Below are positions 20,757-30,399 of a stretch of 42,268 bases of DNA, one piece after another. The stretch spans positions 1 to 42,268 of the forward strand of contig JAAYDD010000065.1 in assembly GCA_012729435.1 (NCBI GenBank), read 5' to 3'. Within the stretch, counting starts at the first letter, position 1. Each line of letters starts with the position of its first letter. This stretch comes from Desulfobulbus sp. (GTDB taxonomy: Bacteria > Desulfobacterota > Desulfobulbia > Desulfobulbales > Desulfobulbaceae). Under the pieces are notes generated by a model that was not told where the DNA came from, searched no databases, and saw only the letters and a list, made by a program, of their open reading frames with translations. The translations under genes were made by a program, and so were the position numbers.

Positions 20757-22451
20757 ATGTCACTTGCGCTACTTGCCTCCATCGCCCTGCTGCCCATTGC
20801 TCTTGCCCTCGTTCTTATGGTCGGATTCCGCTGGCCGGCCACCCGTGCCATGCCCCTTGCCTGGCTGGTCACCGCCCTGGCCGCTCTCTTTGTCTGGAAG
20901 ATGCCGCTCAGCTTTGTGCTTGCCTCCACGCTGAGCGGATTCGGCGGAGCCATCAATGTGCTCATCATCGTCTTTGGAGCCATCCTCATTCTCTACACGC
21001 TGCGTGACAGCGGCGGCATGGAGACCATCAACCATGGCTTTCACGGCATCAGTCGCGACCGGCGAGTGCAGGTGATCATCATTGCCGCCATCTTCTCCGC
21101 CTTCCTCGAGGGTGCCGCTGGTTTCGGTACCCCGGCAGCCATTGCCGCACCGCTGCTGCTCAGTCTTGGCTTCCCGGCTCTGGCAGCAGCCATGGTCTGC
21201 CTGATCCTCAACTCCTACCCGGTGACCTTCGGTGCAGTCGGTACTCCGGTCTGGTTCGGCCTGTCAAATCTCAAACCCCAGGTCGAAGCGGCCATTGCCG
21301 CCGGCCAGGCCGGTGACATCACCTCCTTTGCCATGTTTCTCAAGGCGATCGGCCAATGGGCTGCCCTCTTTCATCTGCCCATGGTCTTTATCATCCCGCT
21401 GTTTGTGAACATGATGCTCACCCGCTTCTTCGGGAAGAACAGGTCCTGGCTGGAGGGCCTGGGTGCCTGGAAATTTTCCCTCTTTGCCTCCACCTGTTTT
21501 GCCGTGCCCTACGTGGCCACAGCCTTCCTCATCGGTGAGGAGTTCCCGGCCCTGGTGGGCGGACTGATCGCCACCGGCCTGGTGGTCACCGCTGCCAAGA
21601 GAGGATTCCTCCTGCCGGAAAAGGTCTGGGATTTCGGTCCGCAGGCCACCTGGGAAAAAGAGTGGACCGGTACCATTGCCACCGAAGAAAATAAAGAGTT
21701 CAAGGCGCACATGAGCCAGTTCCGCGCCTGGCTGCCCTACGTGCTCATCGGCGTTATCCTGGTGCTCACCCGGGTCAACTTTCTGCCGCTCAAGGCCTGG
21801 CTGAACAGCATCAGCTTTGATGTACACGCCATTCTCGGCTACCAGTCGGTCACCTACTCCATCAAACCCCTCTACCTTCCCGGCACCATCCCCTTCATGC
21901 TGGTGGCCGTACTCACCATCTTCCTGCACGGTATGCCCGCGGAAAAGATAAGGTCCACCTGGATCGACTCGTTCAAGGCCCTGAAAAACCCGACCATTGC
22001 CATGCTCTTTGCCGTGGCCATGGTGGAGATCTTTAAACAGTCAGCCCAGAATTCTCTGGATCTGCCCTCCATGCCACTCGCCATGGCGCAGGCTGCCGCC
22101 GGCATGGCCGGTACCTCCTGGCCGATGTTCACCTCCCTTGTCGGTGCCCTCGGATCATTCATCACCGGCTCGAACACCGTATCCGACCTGCTGTTCGCCG
22201 AGTTCCAGTACGCCACTGCAGCCCAGCTGGGGATCTCCAAGCAGATCATCGTCAGCCTCCAGGCTGTGGGCGGTGCCATGGGCAACATGGTGTGCATCCA
22301 CAATATCGTCGCCGCCTCAGCAACTGTCGGCCTTGTTGGCCAGGAAGGCCTCCTCATCCGTCGAAACTCTCCACCGATGCTGCTCTACGGTCTGATCGTC
22401 GGTACTCTCGGCCTTGTTTTCTGCTACATCATGTTTCCGGGCATCTATTAA
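20757..22451 (+). CDS. lctP: L-lactate permease (LctP family)
   Basis: EGAAGFGTPAAIAAPLLLSLGFPALAAAMV, SFITGSNTVSDLLFAEFQYATA. Confidence 0.96.
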   Translation: MSLALLASIALLPIALALVLMVGFRWPATRAMPLAWLVTALAALFVWKMPLSFVLASTLSGFGGAINVLIIVFGAILILYTLRDSGGMETINHGFHGISRDRRVQVIIIAAIFSAFLEGAAGFGTPAAIAAPLLLSLGFPALAAAMVCLILNSYPVTFGAVGTPVWFGLSNLKPQVEAAIAAGQAGDITSFAMFLKAIGQWAALFHLPMVFIIPLFVNMMLTRFFGKNRSWLEGLGAWKFSLFASTCFAVPYVATAFLIGEEFPALVGGLIATGLVVTAAKRGFLLPEKVWDFGPQATWEKEWTGTIATEENKEFKAHMSQFRAWLPYVLIGVILVLTRVNFLPLKAWLNSISFDVHAILGYQSVTYSIKPLYLPGTIPFMLVAVLTIFLHGMPAEKIRSTWIDSFKALKNPTIAMLFAVAMVEIFKQSAQNSLDLPSMPLAMAQAAAGMAGTSWPMFTSLVGALGSFITGSNTVSDLLFAEFQYATAAQLGISKQIIVSLQAVGGAMGNMVCIHNIVAASATVGLVGQEGLLIRRNSPPMLLYGLIVGTLGLVFCYIMFPGIY

Positions 22452-22485
22452 CCCGCAGACAGGAAAACAGCGTACAGGCATGTCA

Positions 22486-22536
22486 GCACCGATCCCTGCA
22501 ACTGTTCCGCTTGCCGGGATCGGTGCCTGTCTTTTT
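22486..22536 (+). terminator. Terminator after lctP
   Basis: gcaccgatccc/gggatcggtgc 11-bp stem then ctgtcttttt. Confidence 0.82.
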
Positions 22537-22650
22537 ATCTCTCCCCGCCCGCTCCAACGGCAGGACATCTCTTTTTATACGTTGCAATTCCAAATGTATT
22601 CAGGTAGATATCCAGTTAATAATCGATCTATTTCTTCATCCTATCCACCC

Positions 22651-23370
22651 ATGAAATTCAAACCGATCAAAGCCAAGAAGATCTCCAACCTGATCGCTGA
22701 TCAGATCCGAGACTCCATCCTTGCCGGTGACTTTGCGCCCGGTGACAAACTGCCACCGGAACGTGAGCTGGCGCAGATGTTTGGTGTCTCCCGGCCCTCG
22801 GTACGTGAGGCCCTCAACCTGCTCGCCTCCATCGGCCTGGTCATATCGTACCAGGGAGGCGGCACGGTGGTACAGTCACTGGTCGATACCGCGAGTGAAA
22901 CCCCGCTCGGTGAGCTGATCAGTCAGCAGCAGGAACGTGTTCTGGAAGTGATTGAAGTACGAAAAGCCATGGAATCCTGGACTGCCTTCTACGCCGCACA
23001 GCGGGCGCTGCCTGAAGACCTGCGCCGTATGGACGACATCATCGATGCCATGCGTAAAAACACCGAGACCACGGAACCCTCCGAAGATCTGGATGCCAAC
23101 CTGCACCTCGTTATTGCGAGGGCCACCCACAACATCGTCTGGCTCCATCTGATGCAGAGTCTTTTCGATGCCATGAAGGAGTTTCAGCGGAGTGTCTGGC
23201 GGGCCGTCTATCTGACCCGGGAAGATTTTGATCTGTTACTGAAGCACCATACAGATATTGTGGAGGCTATCCGTCGTCGCGATCCGGAAGCTGCCCGTGT
23301 AACAATGATGGAACACCTTGATTTTGCCGAGCATCGCAGCGTCGCCTACGTAGCCCGCACCTCCAACTGA
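22651..23370 (+). CDS. FadR-subfamily GntR regulator (LldR/PdhR-like)
   Basis: GDFAPGDKLPPERELAQMFGVSRPSVREALNLLASIGLV wHTH and a FCD domain. Confidence 0.93.
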   Translation: MKFKPIKAKKISNLIADQIRDSILAGDFAPGDKLPPERELAQMFGVSRPSVREALNLLASIGLVISYQGGGTVVQSLVDTASETPLGELISQQQERVLEVIEVRKAMESWTAFYAAQRALPEDLRRMDDIIDAMRKNTETTEPSEDLDANLHLVIARATHNIVWLHLMQSLFDAMKEFQRSVWRAVYLTREDFDLLLKHHTDIVEAIRRRDPEAARVTMMEHLDFAEHRSVAYVARTSN

Positions 23371-23475
23371 TTCACGAGCCCGGGAAGGCCACAACCTTCC
23401 GCTCCCCCCACCCCTCTTACAGCCACTGCCGGCCCTGTCGCGCCGGTGCACCAGTCGATCCGGTATATTTTTTAT

Positions 23476-23517
23476 TTGACAGACAACGTGACAAAAGTTA
23501 ATTGGTAAGACAAGTAA
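23476..23517 (+). promoter_or_regulatory. Putative glcD promoter with operator
   Basis: TTGACA-N17-TAATTG with ATTGGTaagACaAgT over the -10, same layout as lctP. Confidence 0.6.
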
Positions 23518-23589
23518 CCAGAAAAAATGGTCGTTCCAGAGGCCTGCCCCGGCACCGACCCTTTCCGTACCCGCAGCAAAGGAGACTGT

Positions 23590-24984
23590 ATGCTTGACAA
23601 GGAAATCATGGAGAAACTCGCAGCACTGGTCGGCCAGGATAATATACTGACCGGCAAAATGGACAGGTTGACTTACAGCTATGACGCCACCGCTGACCTG
23701 CCACGGCAGATGCCGGACGTGGTCGTGCTGCCCACCGACAGTAACATGGTGCAGGCCATCGTCCGCTTTGCCCGCAAACATCGTATCCCCATCTACCCGC
23801 GCGGGGCCGGCACCAACCTGAGCGGCGGCACGATACCGATCAAACAGGGGATCGTCCTCTCCTTTCAGAAGATGAACAGGATCCTTGATGTCGATCCGGC
23901 CAACCTCACCGCCGTGGTCCAGCCCGGGGTGGTCATCGGCGCCCTCAACGCGGCCGTGGCTCCGCACGGTCTGATCTATCCTCCTGACCCCGGTACTGTG
24001 GCCACTGCCACCATGGGCGGTTCGGCGGCAGAGAACTCGGGCGGCCTGCGCGGTCTCAAATACGGTGTTACCAAGAACTACATCATGGGTATGGAAGTGG
24101 TGCTGGCCAACGGTGACAAGGTCCGCTTCGGCGGCAAGACGGTGAAAAATGTCACGGCCTACGACTTCGCTACCCTGTTCATCGGCTCTGAAGGAACGCT
24201 CGGCATCATCACCGAACTGACTGCCAAACTCATCCCTGCCCCAAGATTCCGCCGCACCATGACCGGGGCCTTTTCCACCCTGGCCGATGCGGGCAACGCT
24301 GTGGCCGGCATCATTGCCGCCCAGGTCATCCCCGCCACCCTGGAGATCATGGACAGGATGACCATCCAGACCGTGGAGAACTTCGCTCACATCGGCCTGC
24401 CCACCGAGGCCGAGGCCCTCCTGCTGATCGAGGTGGACGGCATGTCCGCAGACCTGGTCCAGGCCGAAGCTGAGGCAGTGATCCAGGTGGTCCGGGACAA
24501 CCACGGCGACCTGTGCACCGCGGAAACCGACCAGGAGCGAGACCAGCTGTGGACCGCGCGGCGCAACGCCCTGCCCGCCCTGGCCTCGCTGAACAACACG
24601 GTCATCCTTGAAGATGCCACTGTGCCCCGCTCGCGCATCACCGACATGCTCGTTGCCTGCGAACAGATCGGCAAAAAGTACAATCTGACGCTCGGCACCT
24701 TCGGCCACGCCGGTGACGGCAACCTGCATCCGACCATCCTCTGCGACAAGCACAACGAAGATGAGATGGCACGGATGCACCAGGCGGTGGACGAGATCTT
24801 TCAGGTCGCACTTGAGTTCGGCGGCACGCTCTCCGGCGAACACGGCATCGGCATGGCCAAGATGCGCTATCTCGGTAACGAACTGGGTGAAAGCGGCCTC
24901 AACCTGATACGTACCATCAAAGAATCGCTCGACCCCGATTACCTGCTTAACCCGGGCAAGATGGTGCCCGCGCACGAGGTGTAA
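23590..24984 (+). CDS. FAD-binding D-lactate/glycolate dehydrogenase (GlcD family)
   Basis: PRGAGTNLSGGTIP, MGGSAAENSGGLRGLKYGVTKNY, GTFGHAGDGNLHPT, SGEHGIGMAK; SD aaaggag before 23590. Confidence 0.94.
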   Translation: MLDKEIMEKLAALVGQDNILTGKMDRLTYSYDATADLPRQMPDVVVLPTDSNMVQAIVRFARKHRIPIYPRGAGTNLSGGTIPIKQGIVLSFQKMNRILDVDPANLTAVVQPGVVIGALNAAVAPHGLIYPPDPGTVATATMGGSAAENSGGLRGLKYGVTKNYIMGMEVVLANGDKVRFGGKTVKNVTAYDFATLFIGSEGTLGIITELTAKLIPAPRFRRTMTGAFSTLADAGNAVAGIIAAQVIPATLEIMDRMTIQTVENFAHIGLPTEAEALLLIEVDGMSADLVQAEAEAVIQVVRDNHGDLCTAETDQERDQLWTARRNALPALASLNNTVILEDATVPRSRITDMLVACEQIGKKYNLTLGTFGHAGDGNLHPTILCDKHNEDEMARMHQAVDEIFQVALEFGGTLSGEHGIGMAKMRYLGNELGESGLNLIRTIKESLDPDYLLNPGKMVPAHEV

Positions 24985-24986
24985 TC

Positions 24987-26321
24987 ATGACCGAGACCAC
25001 AACCGCCACCCGGCCGAGCAAGACCTACCATGATGAACTCGCGATCATCCGCGCGGAACTCGACAAGTGCATGAAATGCGGTAACTGTATGGCTGTCTGC
25101 CCGGTGTACGGGGTGGAACGAAAGGAGGCCGCGGTCACACGGTCCAAGGTCGCTGTGGCACAGGCCGTGCTCGATGGTGACCTCGAACTGGACGATCCGG
25201 AAGTTTACGAGATGGCGTTCAACTGCCTGGTGTGCAAGTCCTGCATGATCAACTGTCCGACCAAAGTCAACTTCGACCATATCATGCTTGCCCTGCGTGC
25301 CGCCCTAGTGCGCAAGAACGGTCTGCCCTGGCTGAAGAAGATGATCTTCTCCACCCTCAGGCATCCGAAGCTGTTCGATGCCGGTATGCGCCTCGGCGCG
25401 ACCATGCAGTCCCTCGTGTTCCGCAGCGAGAAAGAGAGTCGGGCAATCTCACCGCGTTCGCCCTTTTCCCTGGTCGGCGGCACCATCGGTTTCGATGCCG
25501 AGCGCAAGCTGCCCGGCCTGAACAGTACGCCACTGCGCGAACAGGTGCCCGAGGTGGTGCGGGTGACTGATCCGGTCGCCAGCGTGGCGTTTTTCACTGG
25601 CGACTCACTGAATTACTTCTATCCTGAGGCTGGCCGGGACCTGATTGAGGTGCTCACCGCCAACAACATCGAGGTCCATATCCCTAAGGGGCAGAACTGC
25701 TGCGGTGTTCCTGTGCTGGTACACGGCGATATTGATACCGTCCGCACTCTGGCCAGAAACAACATCGATGTGTTCGAGGCCACCGGCTGCGACTACCTGA
25801 TTACCGGCTGCGGTTCCTGCGGCGGTGCCTGGCAGCACGACTACAGCGAACTGCTGGCAAACGACCCGATCTACGGACCCAAAGCCGAGAAGTGGGCCAA
25901 ACAGACCTATGACATCTCGACCTTCCTCACCCGCATCGTCCGGCTGCGTGCACCACAGGGCCGGATCGACAAGGTGGTGACCTACCACGATTCCTGTCAC
26001 CTGAAGAAATCCATGGGAGTGGCGGCGGAACCGCGCGAGATCCTGCACCTGATCCCGGGCGTCACGTTCAGGGAGATGAGTGCTCCGGACGCCTGTTGCG
26101 GCAGCGGCGGCTCATACGTGCTCACCCACTTCCAGACCGCTTCGACAATCGGCCGGAAAAAAGCCGAGGACATCGACAGGACCGGTGCGGAGACCGTATC
26201 CGTGGGTTGCCCTGCCTGCATGATGCAGCTGCTCGACAATGTCCATCGTTTTGGCGCCCACCAGGAGGTGACACACTTTATCAGCCTGCTGGCTGAGTCC
26301 TATCGGAGGGAAAAAAACTGA
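24987..26321 (+). CDS. GlcF-like Fe-S/CCG-domain subunit
   Basis: CMKCGNCMAVCPVY, CLVCKSCMINCPTKV, CCGVPVL, CCGSGGSYVLTH. Confidence 0.93.
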   Translation: MTETTTATRPSKTYHDELAIIRAELDKCMKCGNCMAVCPVYGVERKEAAVTRSKVAVAQAVLDGDLELDDPEVYEMAFNCLVCKSCMINCPTKVNFDHIMLALRAALVRKNGLPWLKKMIFSTLRHPKLFDAGMRLGATMQSLVFRSEKESRAISPRSPFSLVGGTIGFDAERKLPGLNSTPLREQVPEVVRVTDPVASVAFFTGDSLNYFYPEAGRDLIEVLTANNIEVHIPKGQNCCGVPVLVHGDIDTVRTLARNNIDVFEATGCDYLITGCGSCGGAWQHDYSELLANDPIYGPKAEKWAKQTYDISTFLTRIVRLRAPQGRIDKVVTYHDSCHLKKSMGVAAEPREILHLIPGVTFREMSAPDACCGSGGSYVLTHFQTASTIGRKKAEDIDRTGAETVSVGCPACMMQLLDNVHRFGAHQEVTHFISLLAESYRREKN

Positions 26322-26376
26322 TTCAGCAAGGTGATGCCGGGCCGCGACCATGATCTATGCCGCCCGGCAATCCGGG

Positions 26377-27126
26377 TTATTCTTCCTGTAACGTGAACTT
26401 CCAGGCACAAAACCACTCTTCCGGGTGCGGGTCCGGCGGACAGCCGACACACTCGGTCACAAAACGGCTGTCAATGGCCCGGGCAAAGGTCGGATACTCC
26501 ACGAGACCGGCGGACTTGCAGGGATAGTCAGGCAGCCCCCTGCGTTTCCGGGCAGCCTGCACACGGCAGTTGTTCATATAAAAGATGAGACAGGTCTCAC
26601 TGACCTCTTCAATGGACTGCTCGTTAATAAAGGCATACATCCGAAAGGCAAGGGCCTTCTTCAATGCAGGTACACCGCCATTGTCAGGCAGGCCGAGCAG
26701 GGCCTTGATCCGGACCGCTTCAAAGGGAGAAAATCGGGTCCAGCAGGTGTCATTGCACCGTTTGGCATCACCCATGCCGAAACGTTGCTCCACAGCCTGG
26801 AACCAGATCCCGTCGTTGGCCAGCCAGTTGATGCTTATTTTCTCCACCAGATCGCGCAGCGCCTCCTGGGACATGGTCTGCAAAACCGCAGGGATACCGT
26901 TTTCAACGGGAAATCCCAGGGTCTTACCAAGACGGCCCAACTGATTTTCCACTGTGGCCTGCCATACCTCCGCCTCAACCTCGAGCGCCTTTTCCAGGCC
27001 GACCTGATGCTGCACTTCGGCGAACCAGGCACCGTAATGCACGATAATCCGGTGAAATCCGTCCATCACCAGTTTAACCAGCATATCCTGATCCATCTGT
27101 TCGCCCAACCCGGTTGTCCTGCTCAT
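26377..27126 (-). CDS. DUF6125-like conserved protein
   Basis: CNDTCWTRFSPFEA, CVGCPPDPHPEEWFCAWKF; family assignment from memory. Confidence 0.65.
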   Translation of the reverse strand: MSRTTGLGEQMDQDMLVKLVMDGFHRIIVHYGAWFAEVQHQVGLEKALEVEAEVWQATVENQLGRLGKTLGFPVENGIPAVLQTMSQEALRDLVEKISINWLANDGIWFQAVEQRFGMGDAKRCNDTCWTRFSPFEAVRIKALLGLPDNGGVPALKKALAFRMYAFINEQSIEEVSETCLIFYMNNCRVQAARKRRGLPDYPCKSAGLVEYPTFARAIDSRFVTECVGCPPDPHPEEWFCAWKFTLQEE

Positions 27127-27429
27127 CCGCCGTCCTCCTGTCTGATGTTCATGTTCTGTCTGGTCTCTCTGACTGAAATCTGTGTTCTCCGGCAACGAAT
27201 TCCAAACGATGTTCCCGACACTCTTCTTAGGCCTGCCTGCTCTGTGCAGGGCGCGCAGCAGGCTTTCTCGCGTCGCAGATTATTCTTTACCTCACGGATA
27301 ATTTAGTGTCTTGTGAAAAAGACAGGCAGGTAAACAAGACCATCCATCCGATCACATTGAAAGACAACCGGAGCTGATCAACAGTGCCGGTTCAATTACC
27401 GGCACCTGACGGAAGAGGAGGCGTACATC

Positions 27430-27942
27430 ATGATCGTTGATCGCAGCACCTTAAGACCTATTGTTAACATTGACGGACAGACCTGTTTCGGCTGCGGCGC
27501 TCACAATCCTGTCGGTCTGCACATGGAGTTCTTCACCGATAACGAACGGGTGTATTCGTTCATCTCCATTCCCGGTGCCATGGCCGGATGGGATCAGACC
27601 GCACACGGAGGCATCGTCTCAACCATCCTTGACGAGATCATGGGCTGGTCTGTCATCTATCTGCTCAGAAAGATCGGGGTGACCAAAACCATGACCGTCA
27701 CTTTTCACAAACCGACACCGGTGGAACAGCCCCTCACCGTGACCGGTTCCATTGAAGAGATCGTATCCGAGCGGGAGGTGCTGGTCAGCGGAGTGATCCA
27801 CGGGGAAGACGGGACTGTTTATGCCGCCTCCCGGGCAACTTTTGTGCCCATGAGCGCCAAAACGGCTGTGCGGATGAAGGTGATGAGTTCGTCTTATATG
27901 AAACGGTTTTTACCGGTGCTGGAACAGGAGTGGGGCTCTTAG
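27430..27942 (+). CDS. PaaI-like hotdog thioesterase
   Basis: CFGCGAHNPVGLHM, QTAHGGIVSTILDEIMGW. Confidence 0.9.
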   Translation: MIVDRSTLRPIVNIDGQTCFGCGAHNPVGLHMEFFTDNERVYSFISIPGAMAGWDQTAHGGIVSTILDEIMGWSVIYLLRKIGVTKTMTVTFHKPTPVEQPLTVTGSIEEIVSEREVLVSGVIHGEDGTVYAASRATFVPMSAKTAVRMKVMSSSYMKRFLPVLEQEWGS

Positions 27943-28874
27943 GCAGACGGCTCATCCGGAGTTCCGGTCATGCTTCCGGAAGAGGCTGTCAACGACCGGC
28001 AGATCCGCCCGGACAGCTGCCGCTCAAGCAGAGTTTCCAGGGTGGTGACCGCCTGGCACAGGGCACCCACATCGATACCGGTGTCAACCCCCATCCCCTC
28101 AAAGAGATACACCGCATCTTCAGTGGCCACATTCCCGGGCGCACCCTTCACAAAGATACAGCTGCCCAGGCCGCCGGCAGCCACGTCAAACACGCGGACT
28201 CCGGCCTCGTAGCCCGCATAGATGTTCACCAGGCCCAGACCACGGGTATCATGAAGATGGAGGGCCAGCTCCAAGTCAGGAAAGGCGGCATGAAATGTGC
28301 CAACCAGATCCCGGATCTGGCGGGGGTGAGCCAATCCGGCGGTATCTGCCAGATTAATACCCGTTGCGCCTGCCTCCGCCAGGTGCCCGGCTGTTTCCAC
28401 AAGATGCGCGGTTGGGATCTCCCCTTCATACATACAGCCAAAGGCACTGCGGATTCCCGCCTGTACAGAGACACCGGCACGAACAGCAGAGCTGATCAGA
28501 CGGGTTGCACTTTCCAGATATCTGTCCACCGGTCGACCGCCAAAGTGCCGGCTGTCCGTATCCGAAACCGGAACAAAAACAGTGACCCGTTGCAGACCGC
28601 TGAGCTGGGCCCTTTCAAGCCCCTTTTCATTGTACACAAGAGCACTGCAGAGCAACTCCGGGTACTGTTGTCGTACCAGTGAGGCCAGGGCATCCGTATT
28701 GGCCGCCTGGGGAACAGAACGGGGGTTGGCAAAACCGCCCAGTTGCAGTCGGCGTACGCCTGCAGCCACGAGCAGCCTGACAACTTCGAGTTTTTCTGCC
28801 AGACCAAGCAACCGCTCTTCAGTCTGCAACCCTTCCCATAATGACTCTTCCTGCAACACAACTTTCATCATCAT
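27939..28874 (-). CDS. HMG-CoA lyase-like TIM-barrel protein with altered catalytic motif
   Basis: GINLADTAGLAHP, LALHLHDTRGLGLVN, GLGSCIFVKGAPGNVATEDAVYLFEGMGVDTG; SLWEGLQ where RDGLQ is expected. Confidence 0.87.
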   Translation of the reverse strand: MMMKVVLQEESLWEGLQTEERLLGLAEKLEVVRLLVAAGVRRLQLGGFANPRSVPQAANTDALASLVRQQYPELLCSALVYNEKGLERAQLSGLQRVTVFVPVSDTDSRHFGGRPVDRYLESATRLISSAVRAGVSVQAGIRSAFGCMYEGEIPTAHLVETAGHLAEAGATGINLADTAGLAHPRQIRDLVGTFHAAFPDLELALHLHDTRGLGLVNIYAGYEAGVRVFDVAAGGLGSCIFVKGAPGNVATEDAVYLFEGMGVDTGIDVGALCQAVTTLETLLERQLSGRICRSLTASSGSMTGTPDEPSA

Positions 28875-29183
28875 GTACCAATACAGGCCATTGCACCCGA
28901 TAGCAATGACGCCCTCTCAGCTGGAAAAAACCTTCCGGCGGGCTGCATATTACCGGGTAGAAACAGAACGCAGCCCTTCATGTCCTCACAAAGACCCGTC
29001 TTCTTGCAAGAAGAATATAAAAAAAGTACGGTTTTCACACATCTTTTTTACCTGGCCATCCTGCCCGGAGAGCATCTGACAAATCTCTGGAAAAATCATT
29101 TGACCCACCGTACAATAAAAATCCGGAATGCACCTGATTTATAACAGAAAATCCCTCTCCCCCCAGCCCATGGAGGCAAGTTC

Positions 29184-29747
29184 TTGAATATAGTCTCTCT
29201 TCTTGGCAGTGCCCGAAAGAACGGAACAAGTGCACGCATTGCCCGGTCCTTCACCAGCACCGCCGCCACCTACGGGGCCACGGTCACCGAATATCCGCTC
29301 AACACCATGCAGTACCGCGGCTGTCAGGGATGCGAAGGCTGCCATACCCGCTCTGACCGCTGCGTACTTCGTGACGATGCCACTGCTGCACTTGATCAGC
29401 TTTACCACGCCGATATCGTTGTTTTTGCGGCACCTGTCTACTTCGGCGACACCTGCGGTCAGTTCAAATCGTTTTATGATCGCATGTGGTCACTTCTTCG
29501 CACAGACACTGAGGAGGAGTACAGCCGGCTGCCTCCGGGAAAGACGGCTCTGCTCATCCTCACCCAGGTGGACCGGGCCGACGCCCACAGTGACGTTGCA
29601 AAACGGTATACCCGCACCCTTGAGCTGTACGGATTCACGGTGCATACACTCATCGGCGCTGGACTTCGTCTGCAACCGAACACCGATATTGATTCATACC
29701 TGCAGGCTGCAACCGCCCTTGCCCGGGAGCTGATGCGATCCGAGTAA
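29184..29747 (+). CDS. Iron-sulfur flavoprotein / NAD(P)H-dependent FMN reductase family
   Basis: LLGSARKNGTSARIA, CQGCEGCHTRSDRC cluster motif, APVYFGDTCGQFKSFYDR; TTG start. Confidence 0.87.
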   Translation: MNIVSLLGSARKNGTSARIARSFTSTAATYGATVTEYPLNTMQYRGCQGCEGCHTRSDRCVLRDDATAALDQLYHADIVVFAAPVYFGDTCGQFKSFYDRMWSLLRTDTEEEYSRLPPGKTALLILTQVDRADAHSDVAKRYTRTLELYGFTVHTLIGAGLRLQPNTDIDSYLQAATALARELMRSE

Positions 29748-29750
29748 CGG

Positions 29751-30272
29751 TTATCCGGGATCTTTTGAACGGTGAAGGACGATCTCATACACCGCATCGC
29801 CGACTCCGAAGATCTCCGCACTGTACCGTGCGAAGGTCCCGAGCCGGCGGCGGATGTCAGGATAAGCGGTCAGCGGTAACCGGTGTTGTACACAGAGGGC
29901 GATAACGAGCATCAGGGTATTGTAAAACGGCAGATCATACAGGTTTGTCTGTTCCAGGACCCGACGGTCTTCTGACAGAACAGGCTCGGCAAGAAGTTGT
30001 GCTGTCCGGCACAGCTGCTCGTCCGTGGTACCGGTGGACACGATATCCATCTGCCTGCAGCCCGGCGGACAGCCGCCATATTCCCTGATCACACCGGGTA
30101 TGAGCACAAGAGAAAAAGAACGGGCGGCAACGGGCAGTAATCTGAGGCGATCGAGGTAGATCAGGGTTGAGGTGTCAACAACCCCTCCCTGCAATTGCCG
30201 GAGCTCGTCTGCAATTACCGCTGGCGCAACACGAAAAGGTCGTCTATGCTGGTGTGTTCCATTACCGATCAT
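29751..30272 (-). CDS. PIN-like domain protein
   Basis: GGVVDTSTLIYLDRLRLL..., VLIPGVIREYGG, VLSEDRRVLEQ...YNTLMLVIAL; start set at MIGNG. Confidence 0.6.
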   Translation of the reverse strand: MIGNGTHQHRRPFRVAPAVIADELRQLQGGVVDTSTLIYLDRLRLLPVAARSFSLVLIPGVIREYGGCPPGCRQMDIVSTGTTDEQLCRTAQLLAEPVLSEDRRVLEQTNLYDLPFYNTLMLVIALCVQHRLPLTAYPDIRRRLGTFARYSAEIFGVGDAVYEIVLHRSKDPG

Positions 30273-30399
30273 GCTCAGCAGGGCAAACCAAAGCTGAATA
30301 AAAAAGAGACATCTGTCAGATAACATACCTCTGCATCTGCACCGAAAACCAGGGCTCCCGGCCAGATGTCTCAGCACCCATACAACCGGAGGAGAAGCC

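Noticed and set aside
20564-21007. 147-aa plus ORF overlapping lctP
   Set aside because: Runs out of frame into the strongly supported lctP; the leader's better candidate is the 34-aa ORF with an SD at 20640.
21264-22357. Minus ORFs within lctP
   Set aside because: Shadow ORFs of a high-GC membrane protein gene.
23236-24975. 579-aa minus-strand ORF
   Set aside because: Lies antisense to the clear glcD-like gene, has low-complexity His/Gly/Val composition typical of a GC-rich shadow ORF, and has no recognisable motif.
26425-27306. 293-aa plus ORF
   Set aside because: Antisense to the DUF6125-like gene, whose conserved motifs make the minus strand the coding one.
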